A stretch of DNA of 64,000 nt from Streptomyces paradoxus (GTDB lineage: Bacteria; Actinomycetota; Actinomycetes; Streptomycetales; Streptomycetaceae). The stretch is from assembly GCF_014202475.1 (NCBI RefSeq), contig NZ_JACHGV010000017.1, positions 62,001-126,000 on the forward strand, read 5' to 3'. The notes under the pieces were generated by a model that was not told where the DNA came from, made no database searches, and saw only the letters and a program-made list of their open reading frames with translations. Of this stretch, positions 33,299-42,623 are shown piece by piece (position 1 is the stretch's first letter; every line of letters begins with the position of its first letter). Made by a program: the position numbers and the translations under genes.

Positions 33299-35057
33299 AT
33301 GCCCGCCCTGACGACGACGTCCGACGGATTCCTGCTGCACGGCGAGCCGTTCCGGATCATCTCCGGCGCGCTGCACTACTTCCGCGTCCACCCCGGCCTG
33401 TGGTCCGACCGGCTGCGCAAGGCGCGGCTGATGGGCCTCAACACGGTGGAGACCTACATCCCGTGGAACCACCACCAGCCCGATCCCGAGGGCCCCCTCC
33501 TCCTCGACGGCTTCCTCGACCTGCCCCGCTTCCTACGGGTCGCCCAGGACGAGGGGCTGCGGGTGCTGCTGCGTCCCGGGCCGTTCATCTGCGCCGAGTG
33601 GGACGGCGGCGGTCTGCCCGACTGGCTGACCTCCGACCCGGACATCCGGCTGCGCACCAGCGACCCCCGCTTCACCGGGGCCGTCGACCGCTACCTCGAC
33701 CTGCTGCTGCCCGCGCTCCGGCCGCACCTGGCGGCGGCGGGCGGTCCCGTCATCGCCGTACAGGTGGAGAACGAGTACGGGGCCTACGGCGACGACTCCG
33801 CGTACCTGAAGCACCTGGCCGACGCGTTCCGCTCGCGAGGCGTCGAGGAACTGCTGTTCACCTGTGACCAGGCCGATCCCGGACACCTGGCCGCGGGGAC
33901 CCTGCCCGGCGTCCTGGCGGCCACGACCTTCGGCAGCCGCGTCGAGCAGAGCCTCGCGCGGCTGCGCGAGCACCGTCCCGAAGGGCCTTTGTTCTGTGCC
34001 GAGTTCTGGATCGGCTGGTTCGACCACTGGGGCGGGCCGCACCACGTCCGGGACGCGGCCGACGCCGCCGCCGATCTGGACCGGCTGCTGTCCGCCGGGG
34101 CGTCCGTGAACATCTACATGTTCCACGGCGGCACCAACTTCGGCTTCACCAACGGCGCCAACCACAAGCACGCCTACACGCCCACGATCACGTCGTACGA
34201 CTACGACGCCGCGCTCACCGAGAGCGGCGACCCCGGCCCGAAGTACCGTGCCTTCCGCGAGGTCATCGCCCGTCATTGCGCCGTACCGGACGGGCCCCTC
34301 CCGGCGGCGGGCCCGAAACTTCCGCCCACCGACGTCGAGTTGAGCGACCGGGCGGCCCTCATGCCGCTTGCGGGGCCGCCCGTGAGCGCCGACGTCCCGC
34401 TCACCATGGACGCGCTCGGGCAGCGCACCGGTTACGCGCTCCTACCGCACCACGCTCCCCGTCGGCGGCGACGGCCTGCTGCACTTCGCCGGTGGGGTCG
34501 GCGACCGCGCCCTGGTCTTCGTCGACGGCGCCCCCGCCGGTGTGCTGGAGCGCGAACGGCACGACGAGACGCTGCCCGTGCGCGTGCCGCGTCCCGGGGT
34601 GACGCTGGACGTCCTCGTCGAGAACATGGGCGGCGTCAACTACGGGCCTCGCATCGGTGCGCCCAAGGGCCTGCTCGGCCCCGTCTCCTTCAACGGCACC
34701 GCCCTGCGCGGCTGGGACTGCCACCCGCTGCCGCTCGACGATCTGGACGCGGTGCCGTTCGCCCCGGCCGGTGACGCGCCGGTCACCGTGCCGGCGTTCC
34801 ACCGCGGCACCTTCGAGGTCCGCACCTCCGCCGACGCCTTCCTCTCCCTGCCCGGCTGGTCGAAGGGCCAGGCCTGGGTCAACGGCTTCCACCTGGGCCG
34901 CTACTGGAACCGGGGCCCGCAGCGCACGTTGTACGTCCCCGCACCGGTGCTGCGCCCGGGCGCCAACGAACTCGTCCTGCTGGAGCTGCACGGCACCACC
35001 GCCACCCGTGCCCTGCTCACCGGCACCCCCGACCTCGGCCCGGAGAACACCTGGTGA
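33299..35057 (+). pseudogene. beta-galactosidase GH35, interrupted by a single-base frameshift
   Basis: The frame from ATG 33299 encodes a full GH35 barrel: FLLHGEPFRIISGALHYFRV at the N-terminus, acid/base Glu159 in VQVENEYG, nucleophile Glu235 in FCAEFWIGWFDHWGG, then MFHGGTNFGFTNGAN. After residue 381 (base 34441) it turns into Arg-rich nonsense ending at 34774. The true continuation (YRTTLPVGGDGLLHF, later SLPGWSKGQAWVNGFHLGRYW and PENTW) lies in the next frame and stops at 35055-35057. Removing one C from CTCC at 34439-34442 restores one 585-residue enzyme of normal length. The next gene's GTG overlaps this stop, so the frameshift would also disturb coupling. The catalytic domain alone may still be made. 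Confidence 0.8.
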
Positions 35058-37438
35058 CGCATCTGCTGCGCGTGCCCCCGCCTGCCGCTCCCCCGCTGAC
35101 CGGCCACCTGCCCTTCACGGACGCGCCGGGCGTGCCCGACCCGATCGAGGTCACCAGCCGCTGGCTCACCCGGGGCGGCCGCGCCTGGCTCCCGGTCTCC
35201 GGCGAGTTCCACTACTCCCGCTGCCCGCACGGGGAGTGGGAGGAGGAACTGCTGAAGATGAAGGCGGGCGGGGTGACCGCCGTCGCCTCCTACGTCATCT
35301 GGATCCACCATGAGGAGATCGAGGGCCGGGTCCGCTTCGACGGCCACCGCGACCTGCGGTGCTTCGCCGAGCTGTGCGCCCGCCACGGCCTGGACTTCAT
35401 CCCCCGGATCGGCCCCTGGTCCCACGCCGAGGTACGCAACGGCGGCCTGCCCGACTGGCTCCTGGCCCGCGCCTGCACCCCCCGCACCGACGACCCGGCC
35501 TATCTGGAGCCCGTACGCGCCTGGTTCACCGCGATCGCCGGCCAGTTGCGCGGTCTCGACCGGGCGAGCGGCGGCCCGATCGTCGCGATCCAGATCGAGA
35601 ACGAGCTGTACGACCAGCCGGGCCACCTGCGCACGCTGAAGCGCCTGGCACAGGAGGCCGGGCTGAGCGCACCGTTGTGGACGTCGACCGCCTGGGGCGG
35701 CGTGCAGCTCCCCGGTGACGAACTGCTTCCGCTGTACGGCGGCTATTCCGAGGCGTTCTGGACGGAGGCCGACGGCGGCTGGCCCGACACCTGCCGCAAG
35801 CACTTCTTCTTCACCCACGAGCGCGACGACGAGGGCATCGGCGCCGACCTGCGGCCCACGGCCGTGCGCGGAGCCGGCCCGGCTCCGACGGACCGCTTCC
35901 CCTGGGCGACCTGCGAGTTGGGCGGCGGCATGGCGGTGGCCTATCACCGGCGGCCGAGGGTGGAGGCAGCCGATGTCGGCGCCCTGGGGCTGACCAAGCT
36001 CGGCTGCGGGTCCGTGTGGCAGGGCTACTACATGTTCCACGGCGGCACGAACCCGGCCGGCGAGCTGACGTCCCTGCAGGAGTCGCACGCCACCGGCTAC
36101 CCCAACGACCTGCCCGTCCTGACCTACGACTTCCAGGCCCCGCTCGGCGAGTACGGGCAGGTGCGGCCCTCCTACCACGAACTGCGCCTCCAGCACCTGC
36201 TGCTGGCCGGATTCGGGCACCGGATCGCCCCGATGCGGTCCGTGCTGCCCGAGCAGCCGCCGGCGGGGCAGCACGACCGGGACACCCTGCGCTGGGCCGT
36301 GCGGACCGACGGGACCTCGGGCTTCCTCTTCGTGACGAACCACCAGCCGCACGAGCCGCTGCCGGGCCACCCGGACACGGCCTTCACGGTCGCCTTCCCC
36401 GACGCGCCCTCGCTGACGCTGCCGAGCACTCCCGTCACCGTCCCCTCCGGCGCGTACTTCTGCTGGCCGCTCCGGCTGGACGTGGCCGGGCTGCGGCTGG
36501 AGTGGGCCACGGCGCAGCCCGTGTGCGCCGTCGAGGCGGACGGCCGTACGGTCCTGGTGCTGGCCGCGACGGACGGCATCGCCCCCGAACTCGCCCTGGA
36601 CGCCGACACGGTGGGGTCCGTCGAGGTGCCCTCCGGGGAGATCACGCCGGTCGCCGGGCGGGTGCTGGTCAGCGGGGTGCGGCCCGGGACGGACGCCCTG
36701 GTGGAGGTGGAGGCGGCCGACGGTTCACGCGTCGGCCTGCTGGTCCTGGACGCGGCGACGGCCCGGACGGTCTACCGGGGCCGGGCGTGGGGGGCCGAAC
36801 GGCTGGTGCTGTGCGGGGACGGAGTCGTCTTCGACGAGCACCGTCACGAGGTGCGCCTGCACAGTCCCGCCGCCGAGCCGACGTTCGCGGTGCTGCCCGC
36901 ACCGGATTCCGCCCTGGTGGTGGAGGGGGCCGGTGTCCGGGAGGCGGCCGACGGTGTGTTCACGCGCTACACGGTCGACGCCGGGCCGCCGGCGGGGACC
37001 GTCGCGACCGTCAGGTCCGTCAGGCCCGCCGGCCCGGCGCCCGAGCCGGTGACCGGCGTGCAGGGCCGGGCGAGTGTGCCGGGCGAGAAGGACGTGGACG
37101 CGGCGGCCGCCGAGTACCGGGTCGACGTACCGCAGGACCTGCTCCGGAACCCCTCCGGCGTGCTGCTGCGGCTGCGCTGGACGGGGGACCTGGCCCGGGC
37201 CTGCGTGGGAGACGCTCTGGTCGCCGACCAGTTCTGGTCGGGGCGGGTCTGGGACATCGGGCTGGACCGGCTGCCGGCCCGGGCGCTGCGCACGGAGGGC
37301 CTGCGGCTGAAGGTGCTGCCGCTCGCCCCGGACGCCGCCGTGCATGTGCCGGAGCAGCCGGATGACACCTGGCGGGAGGCGCGGGTGCTGGACGCCGTAT
37401 GGGTGGTCACGCGCCGCTGGGCGGTCCGGACCGGCTGA
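35054..37438 (+). CDS. GH35-like glycoside hydrolase with long beta-rich C-terminal region
   Basis: This 794-residue protein has a GH35-type barrel in the first 400 residues (LPVSGEFHYSRCPHGEWEEELLKMKAGGVTAVASYVIWIHHEE, RIGPWSHAEVRNGGLPDWL). Probable acid/base is Glu184 in IQIENELYD and nucleophile Glu288 in WATCELGGGMAV; YYMFHGGTNPAGELTS follows. About 390 residues of beta-sandwich-like sequence follow. It is more distant from typical beta-galactosidases than the gene before it, so another beta-galactoside or pectic side-chain linkage is possible. There is no signal peptide. GTG 35054 overlaps the preceding stop. Two different GH35 enzymes in one operon suggest stepwise breakdown of a branched galactoside. 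Confidence 0.85.
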   Translation: MTHLLRVPPPAAPPLTGHLPFTDAPGVPDPIEVTSRWLTRGGRAWLPVSGEFHYSRCPHGEWEEELLKMKAGGVTAVASYVIWIHHEEIEGRVRFDGHRDLRCFAELCARHGLDFIPRIGPWSHAEVRNGGLPDWLLARACTPRTDDPAYLEPVRAWFTAIAGQLRGLDRASGGPIVAIQIENELYDQPGHLRTLKRLAQEAGLSAPLWTSTAWGGVQLPGDELLPLYGGYSEAFWTEADGGWPDTCRKHFFFTHERDDEGIGADLRPTAVRGAGPAPTDRFPWATCELGGGMAVAYHRRPRVEAADVGALGLTKLGCGSVWQGYYMFHGGTNPAGELTSLQESHATGYPNDLPVLTYDFQAPLGEYGQVRPSYHELRLQHLLLAGFGHRIAPMRSVLPEQPPAGQHDRDTLRWAVRTDGTSGFLFVTNHQPHEPLPGHPDTAFTVAFPDAPSLTLPSTPVTVPSGAYFCWPLRLDVAGLRLEWATAQPVCAVEADGRTVLVLAATDGIAPELALDADTVGSVEVPSGEITPVAGRVLVSGVRPGTDALVEVEAADGSRVGLLVLDAATARTVYRGRAWGAERLVLCGDGVVFDEHRHEVRLHSPAAEPTFAVLPAPDSALVVEGAGVREAADGVFTRYTVDAGPPAGTVATVRSVRPAGPAPEPVTGVQGRASVPGEKDVDAAAAEYRVDVPQDLLRNPSGVLLRLRWTGDLARACVGDALVADQFWSGRVWDIGLDRLPARALRTEGLRLKVLPLAPDAAVHVPEQPDDTWREARVLDAVWVVTRRWAVRTG

Positions 37439-37527
37439 AGACGTTCCGGGCACACCGTCCGGCCTATGCTGTGCTCCTGCCGGGCGGGTTCAGGACCGCC
37501 GTACCGACGTCGAGGACATCACCCGCC

Positions 37528-38598
37528 ATGACACCGAGCGCTGCCGACGGCCCTGCGCCCAAGGGCCGCAGCAGGCGCAACTTCGCGGGGGCGCGGCCGG
37601 TGATGGCCGACGTGGCCCGGATGGCCGGGGTCTCCAAGCAGACCGTCTCGCGGGTGCTGAACGACCATCCGGCCGTCCGGCGCGAGACACGCGAGGCGGT
37701 CCTGGAGGCCATGCGCACGCTCGGCTACCGGCCCAGCCGCAGTGCGCGGTCCCTGGCCAGTGGCAGGACCCGGATGCTCGGGGTCATCTCCTTCGACGCC
37801 GCGCGCTACGGGCCCGCCTCGATCCTGACCGCGATCAACACGGCGGCCCAGGAGGCCGGTTACCTCGTCAGCTCCATCGCCCTCGACACGGCCGACCACG
37901 ACACCGTCGTCGAGGCCGTGAACCGGCTGTCGGCCGAGGGCGCGGACGGCGTGATCGCGATCGCGCCGCAGCTGTGGGTGGGCCGCACGCTGGCCGAGAC
38001 GACCGGCCTGGGCACTCCCCTGGTGGTGCTGGAGAACGCGCTCGACGAGGAGACCCCCCTGGTCACCGGCGATTCCCGCACCGGCGCCCGCAAGGCCACC
38101 GAGCACCTCCTCGGCCTCGGGCACCCCACCGTGTGGCACATCGCGGGCCCGACCGGCTGGACCTCCGCCGATCATCGGATGGCGAGCTGGCGGGCGACGC
38201 TGCGGGCCGCAGGTGCCGCCGTTCCGGCTCCTCTCGTCGGGGACTGGAGCGCCGACTCCGGCTACGAGCTGGGCCGTTCGCTGGCCCGGCGCCCCGATGT
38301 GACGGCGGTGTTCGCCGGCAACGACCAGATGGCGCTCGGCCTGCTGCACGCCCTGCACGAGGCCGGGCGGTCCGTGCCCGGGGACGTCAGCGTCGTCGGC
38401 TACGACGACGTTCCGGAGGCGGCGCACTTCCTGCCGCCGCTGACCACCGTGCGCACCGACTTCGCGGAGATCGGCACCCGTTCGCTGCGGCTCCTCCTGG
38501 ACCGGATCGACGGCCCGGGCGAGCGGCCCCGCGGCGACACGCTCGTGCCCGTGGACCTCGTGGTGCGGGCCAGCAGCGGTCCCCCACCGGTGCGCTGA
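37528..38598 (+). CDS. LacI-family transcriptional regulator of the GH35/MFS operon
   Basis: The 356-residue protein begins with a 24-residue basic lead, then the LacI helix-turn-helix (VMADVARMAGVSKQTVSRVLNDHPAVRRETREAV, about residues 25-58) with the hinge RPSRSARSLASGRTRMLGV. The sugar-binding domain follows to the end (ATEHLLGLGHPTVWHIAGP, VFAGNDQMALGLLHAL, VVGYDDVPEAAHFLPPLTTVRTDFAEIG). ATG 37528 has GAGGA about 11 bp before. It is last in the operon and most likely binds the 24-bp palindrome at 31991-32014, 5.5 kb upstream. It is convergent with the metal ATPase gene, with only 10 bp between stops. Confidence 0.92.
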   Translation: MTPSAADGPAPKGRSRRNFAGARPVMADVARMAGVSKQTVSRVLNDHPAVRRETREAVLEAMRTLGYRPSRSARSLASGRTRMLGVISFDAARYGPASILTAINTAAQEAGYLVSSIALDTADHDTVVEAVNRLSAEGADGVIAIAPQLWVGRTLAETTGLGTPLVVLENALDEETPLVTGDSRTGARKATEHLLGLGHPTVWHIAGPTGWTSADHRMASWRATLRAAGAAVPAPLVGDWSADSGYELGRSLARRPDVTAVFAGNDQMALGLLHALHEAGRSVPGDVSVVGYDDVPEAAHFLPPLTTVRTDFAEIGTRSLRLLLDRIDGPGERPRGDTLVPVDLVVRASSGPPPVR

Positions 38599-38608
38599 GG
38601 GGCGTTCG

Positions 38609-40576
38609 TCAGCCGTTCCCCTCGGCGGCGGCCCGCTGCCAGGCTCCTTCCCTCAGCAGCCGCAGCCCGTTCAGGCCGACCAGGACCGTGGAGCCCTCGT
38701 GGCCCGCGACGCCCAGCGGCAGCGGCAGGTTCCCGGCCAGGTCCCAGATGACGAGACCGGCGATGAACACCCCCGCGATGACGAGGTTCTGCACGACCAG
38801 CCTGCGGGCGCGGCGGGACAGGGCGACGGTGGCGGGCACCGCGGCGAGTTCGTCGCGCACGATGACGGCGTCCGCCGTCTCCAGGGCCAGGTCGGATCCG
38901 GCCCGGCCCATGGCGATGCCGGTGTGCGCGGCGGCCAGGGCGGGTGCGTCGTTGACGCCGTCCCCGACGACCAGCACCTTGCGGCCCGCGCCCTCCATCT
39001 CCTGGACGGCGGCCAGCTTGTCCTGCGGCAGCAGCCCGGCGCGCACGTCGTCGATGCCGGCCTCGACGGCGAGATGCGCGGCGGCACGGGGGTTGTCGCC
39101 GGTGAGGAGTACCGGGGCGGTGCCGGTGAGGCTGGCAAGGGCGGCGACCGTGGCGGCGGCGTCCGGGCGCAGCCGGTCGGCGATGCCGAGGAGTCCGGCG
39201 GGGGTGCCGTCGACCACGACCAGGACGGCGGTGCGGCCGGACTCCTCCAGTTCCGCGGCGGCGCCGGGGGTGTCCTCCAGCAGCCGGGCCGGTGCGCCCA
39301 CCGCGACCGTGCGGCCGCCGACGACGGCGGTGACGCCGACGCCGGGCGCGGAGGTGAAGTCCTCCGCGCCGGGCAGGCCGGGGCCGCGCTCGCGGGCCGC
39401 GTCCACCACCGCCCTGGCCAGCGGATGCTCACTGGGCCGCTCGGCGGCGGCCGCCAGCGTCAGCAACTCCTCCTCGTCCAGGCCGGATCCGGGCAGCGGC
39501 CGCACGTCGGTGACGCGGGGGCTGCCCTCGGTGAGCGTGCCGGTCTTGTCCAGGGCGACCGCGTCCACCTGGCCGATCCGCTCCATCACCACGGCCGACT
39601 TCACGAGCACGCCGTGCCGTCCGGCGTTGGCGATGGCCGACAGCAGCGGCGGCATGGTGGCCAGCACGACCGCGCACGGGGAGGCGACGATCATGAACGT
39701 CATGGCCCGCAGCAGCGCGTCGGTGAGCTGTTCGCCGAAGGCGATCGGCACCAGGAAGACGGCGAGGGTCGCGGCCACCATGCCGAGCGAGTAGCGCTGT
39801 TCGACCTTCTCGATGAACAGCTGCGTGGGCGCCTTGGTCTCGGACGCCTCCTGCACCATGCGCACGATGCGGGCGATCACCGAGTCGGAGGCGTCGCGCT
39901 CCACCCGGATCCTGAGAGCGCCGGTGCCGTTGAGAGTGCCGGCGAAGACCTCGTCGCCGCGCTCCTTCGGGACGGGCAGCGGCTCGCCGGTGATGGTCGC
40001 CTGGTCCACCTCGCTCGCCCCGTCGAGCACCCGGCCGTCTGCGCCGACGCGCTCCCCGGGGCGTACGAGGACGGTGTCGCCGACCTCCAGCTCCTCGACG
40101 GACACGGCCTGTTCACCGCCGTCGGGGCTCAGCCGGGTGGCCGTGGCGGGGGCCAGGTCGAGCAGGCCGCGGACGGAGTCGGCGGTGCGGGCCGTGGCCA
40201 GGGCCTCCAGCGCGCCGGACGTGGCGAAGATGACGATGAGCAGGGCACCGTCCATCACCTGCCCGATGGATGCGGCGCCCAGGGCGGCCACGACCATCAG
40301 CAGGTCGACGTCGAGGGTGCGTTCCTTCAGCGCCTTGAGCCCTTCCCAGCCCGGCTCCCAGCCGCCCGTCACGTACGACAGGGCGTACAGCGGCCCCCAG
40401 GTCCAGGCCGGGGCGCCGGTCAGCTGCAAGGGCAGGGCGAGCAGGAAGAAGGCGGTGGCCGCGGCGGCCCAGCGTGCCTCGGGGAGCGCGAGGACGCGGG
40501 TACGCCGCCGGGCCACCGCCCCGGGGCGCTCGGGCTTCGTCCGTTCGACCGGCTGCGGCGTGAGGGTGGAGGTCAT
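38609..40576 (-). CDS. P1B-4-type heavy-metal-exporting ATPase (CtpD/CoaT-like)
   Basis: This 655-residue P-type ATPase has no N-terminal metal-binding domain. Motifs: TGE in the actuator domain (about 196-198), Ser-Pro-Cys at 299-301 in the membrane, phosphorylated Asp343 in DKTGT, SEHPLA in the nucleotide domain, GDGVNDAP and HEGST at 626-630. The SPC plus HEG(G/S)T pair and the missing N-terminal domain define the P1B-4 group, whose members export Co2+, Fe2+ or Ni2+. ATG 40576 has AAGGA upstream. An SmtB-type inverted repeat (40627-40642) lies in its promoter, pointing to an ArsR/SmtB metal sensor that is not encoded nearby. Confidence 0.93.
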   Translation of the reverse strand: MTSTLTPQPVERTKPERPGAVARRRTRVLALPEARWAAAATAFFLLALPLQLTGAPAWTWGPLYALSYVTGGWEPGWEGLKALKERTLDVDLLMVVAALGAASIGQVMDGALLIVIFATSGALEALATARTADSVRGLLDLAPATATRLSPDGGEQAVSVEELEVGDTVLVRPGERVGADGRVLDGASEVDQATITGEPLPVPKERGDEVFAGTLNGTGALRIRVERDASDSVIARIVRMVQEASETKAPTQLFIEKVEQRYSLGMVAATLAVFLVPIAFGEQLTDALLRAMTFMIVASPCAVVLATMPPLLSAIANAGRHGVLVKSAVVMERIGQVDAVALDKTGTLTEGSPRVTDVRPLPGSGLDEEELLTLAAAAERPSEHPLARAVVDAARERGPGLPGAEDFTSAPGVGVTAVVGGRTVAVGAPARLLEDTPGAAAELEESGRTAVLVVVDGTPAGLLGIADRLRPDAAATVAALASLTGTAPVLLTGDNPRAAAHLAVEAGIDDVRAGLLPQDKLAAVQEMEGAGRKVLVVGDGVNDAPALAAAHTGIAMGRAGSDLALETADAVIVRDELAAVPATVALSRRARRLVVQNLVIAGVFIAGLVIWDLAGNLPLPLGVAGHEGSTVLVGLNGLRLLREGAWQRAAAEGNG

Positions 40577-40625
40577 CAGGGGTCCTTCTGGCGGGGGCGC
40601 GTCGGCGCCCCACCATACAGGAACA

Positions 40626-40651
40626 CATGAAGACTCATTCATGCCTTCATG
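40626..40651 (-). promoter_or_regulatory. ArsR/SmtB-type operator of the metal ATPase gene
   Basis: ATGAA-N6-TTCAT spans 40627-40642 as a perfect 5-6-5 inverted repeat, and CATGAAG/CTTCATG (40626-40632, 40645-40651) gives a second overlapping one. TGAA-N6-TTCA is the usual core recognised by ArsR/SmtB metal sensors such as SmtB, NmtR and CzrA. The site begins 50 bp upstream of the ATPase start. The AT-rich motif stands out in this GC-rich sequence. Confidence 0.6.
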
Positions 40652-40778
40652 TGGCAGCCGTGTCGCGACACAGGTCCCGGGGTCATCGCACGGGCACGGC
40701 CACGTACTGGTACTCCAGGACAGCTCTTGCGCAGGTCAGCACCGCTTGTCAGAGTGACCGGGCACGCAGGGAGGCACC

Positions 40779-42428
40779 GTGAACGATCACCCCCCGACGG
40801 CCGGCCGCGACTCCGCCCCGGCCGGTCGCGCACCGACTCTCGCCGACGTCCTCGCCCTGCCGGTGCTGGCCGCCGGACAGCCCCAGGTGGTCACGGGCGT
40901 GACCGAGCTGGGCCGGCCGGTGCGCTGGGTGCACATCACCGAGCTCACGGACCCTGCCTCCTTCCTCAAGGGCGGCGAGCTGGTCCTGACCACGGGCATG
41001 CCGCTGCCCGAGGACACCGCGGGTGTCCGCCGGTACGTCGACGAACTCACCGAGGTGGGAGCGGCCGCCCTGGTCATCGAACTCGTACGCCGCTACCACC
41101 GGCCGCCCGACGCCCTCGTGCAGGCCTGCCGGGCCCGGGGGCTCCCCCTGGTCACCCTCGCCCGGGACGTCAACTTCCTGGAGGTCACGCAGGTCGTGCA
41201 CGCGCTGATCCTCGGCAACCAGGCCGACGCGATGCGGCGGACCCAGCGGATCCACGAGGCGTTCACGGCGCTGACGTTGCGCGGGGCGGGGCCGGAGGAC
41301 GTGGTGCGCGCGGCCGCGGAGATGAGCGGCCGGACGGTCGTGCTGGAGAACCTGGCGCACCAGGCGCTGATCTGCGAACCCTCGGGAAGCACGGTGGAGC
41401 AGGCGCTCGGGGGCTGGGAGCAGCGCTCCCGGGCGGCCGAGCCGGGCGACCGCACCGAGGTGGGCGGCCCGGAGGACTGGCTCACCGCGCCCGTCTCCTA
41501 CCAGGGCGAACGCTGGGGGCGTCTGGTCATGCTGCCCGCCGACGGGCCGGCTTTCGGGCCGGAGCACGTCACCGTCCTGGAACGGACGGCGATGGCCCTG
41601 ACCGTGGCCCGGCTCATCCACTCCACCCCGTGGGAGCACACGGCCCACCGCAACGCCCTGCGCGAGCTGGCGGAGCAGCGGCACCACTCCGCCGAGGACC
41701 TCCGGGCCCGCTGCGCCGCGCTGGGTCTGCCCACGGAGGCCGGTGTCTTCCTGGCCGTCCTCGTGGATCCGGGACCGGGCGGGGCGGGCGCCGAGCCGGA
41801 GACCCGGATGCACCGGGAGCTGCGGTCGGCCGGGATCCCGGCCCTGGTCGGCGAACTGTCCCCGCGCCGCCTCGGCGTCCTGCTGGCCCTGCGTCCTGAC
41901 CAGCCCTGGCGGCCCGTGGCCGAACGCCTCAGCCGGACCGCGCTGGCACTGGCGCCGGAGGCGATCGTCGGAGTCGGCTCGGAGGTGGCGGATCTCGCCG
42001 ACACCGCACGCTCGTTCCGGGAGGCGGCCCGGGTCATAGAGGCCACCCCGCCCGGCCAGCCCCTCCCCGCGGACCGTTCCTTCCACGAGCTGCCGGACAT
42101 CGGCCTGCGCCGGCTGCTGTACGCGCTGCGCGAGGACACCCGGATCCAGGACTACACGGAACGCCTGCTGGGCCGGCTCATCGACCACGACACCCGGCAC
42201 GGCACCGACCTGCTGGCGACCCTGGGCCACTACCTCGACGCCGCCGGCAACAAGACCACGGCGGCCCGTCGCGGTGGCCTGTCCAGGGAGACCCTGTACC
42301 AGCGCCTTCGCATGGTCGAACGCCTCCTCGACACCGACCTCGAATCCGGCGACCGGCGCACCGAACTCCATGTGGCCCTCACGGCGTTGCGGGTCCTGCG
42401 CGCGGACCGGGGACCGCACTCCCTGTAA
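40779..42428 (+). CDS. PucR-family transcriptional regulator
   Basis: The 549-residue regulator has the PucR layout: an N-terminal purine-catabolism domain (about residues 19-140: TLADVLALPVLAAGQPQVVTGVTELGRPVRWVHITELTDPASFLKGGELVLTTGMPL), a middle GGDEF-like region (about 300-430) and a C-terminal PucR helix-turn-helix (LLATLGHYLDAAGNKTTAARRGGLSRETLYQRLRMVERLL, about 475-515). Such proteins activate catabolic or transport genes in response to purines or other nitrogen sources. GTG 40779 follows AGGGAGG. No target gene is adjacent; the divergent metal ATPase is probably unrelated. Confidence 0.9.
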   Translation: MNDHPPTAGRDSAPAGRAPTLADVLALPVLAAGQPQVVTGVTELGRPVRWVHITELTDPASFLKGGELVLTTGMPLPEDTAGVRRYVDELTEVGAAALVIELVRRYHRPPDALVQACRARGLPLVTLARDVNFLEVTQVVHALILGNQADAMRRTQRIHEAFTALTLRGAGPEDVVRAAAEMSGRTVVLENLAHQALICEPSGSTVEQALGGWEQRSRAAEPGDRTEVGGPEDWLTAPVSYQGERWGRLVMLPADGPAFGPEHVTVLERTAMALTVARLIHSTPWEHTAHRNALRELAEQRHHSAEDLRARCAALGLPTEAGVFLAVLVDPGPGGAGAEPETRMHRELRSAGIPALVGELSPRRLGVLLALRPDQPWRPVAERLSRTALALAPEAIVGVGSEVADLADTARSFREAARVIEATPPGQPLPADRSFHELPDIGLRRLLYALREDTRIQDYTERLLGRLIDHDTRHGTDLLATLGHYLDAAGNKTTAARRGGLSRETLYQRLRMVERLLDTDLESGDRRTELHVALTALRVLRADRGPHSL

Positions 42429-42490
42429 CGCTTTGTCCGTCCCGTTCCAGGAACGAGTGAGAGGCACCTGTCGACGGGAAGGGGACATCG

Positions 42491-42583
42491 GTGGACGACG
42501 CGGAACGGTGACGGAGTGGGCCTGCTGCGGCAGTCGGCGACCCGCGGCTCTTCGAGGAGTTCCACCGGCGTCATGTCGACGAG
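42491..42583 (+). pseudogene. possible ECF sigma-factor remnant
   Basis: Within the 195 bp between the PucR gene and paaE, GTG 42491 (after GGGAAGGGGAC) reads VDDAER, then a stop. Another frame at 42536-42583 reads GDPRLFEEFHRRHVDE, which resembles the first helix of ECF sigma factors. The pieces are out of frame with each other and nothing follows. This may be a decayed gene start or chance; the match is short. Confidence 0.3.
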
Positions 42584-42587
42584 GCCA

Positions 42588-42605
42588 GGCCTGCGGCCGC
42601 AGGCC
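42588..42605. terminator. 18-bp perfect palindrome between PucR and paaE
   Basis: GGCCTGCGG and its complement CCGCAGGCC abut, giving a strong hairpin 18 bp beyond the paaE stop and 160 bp past the PucR stop. The genes are convergent here, so it can terminate both transcripts. Confidence 0.5.
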
Positions 42606-42623
42606 GGCCCGCCCTCCGCGGGC

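Noticed and set aside
36016..37365. Long plus-strand alternative frame inside the second GH35 gene
   Set aside because: It encodes Arg/Gly/Ala-rich nonsense; the GH35 frame has catalytic motifs throughout.
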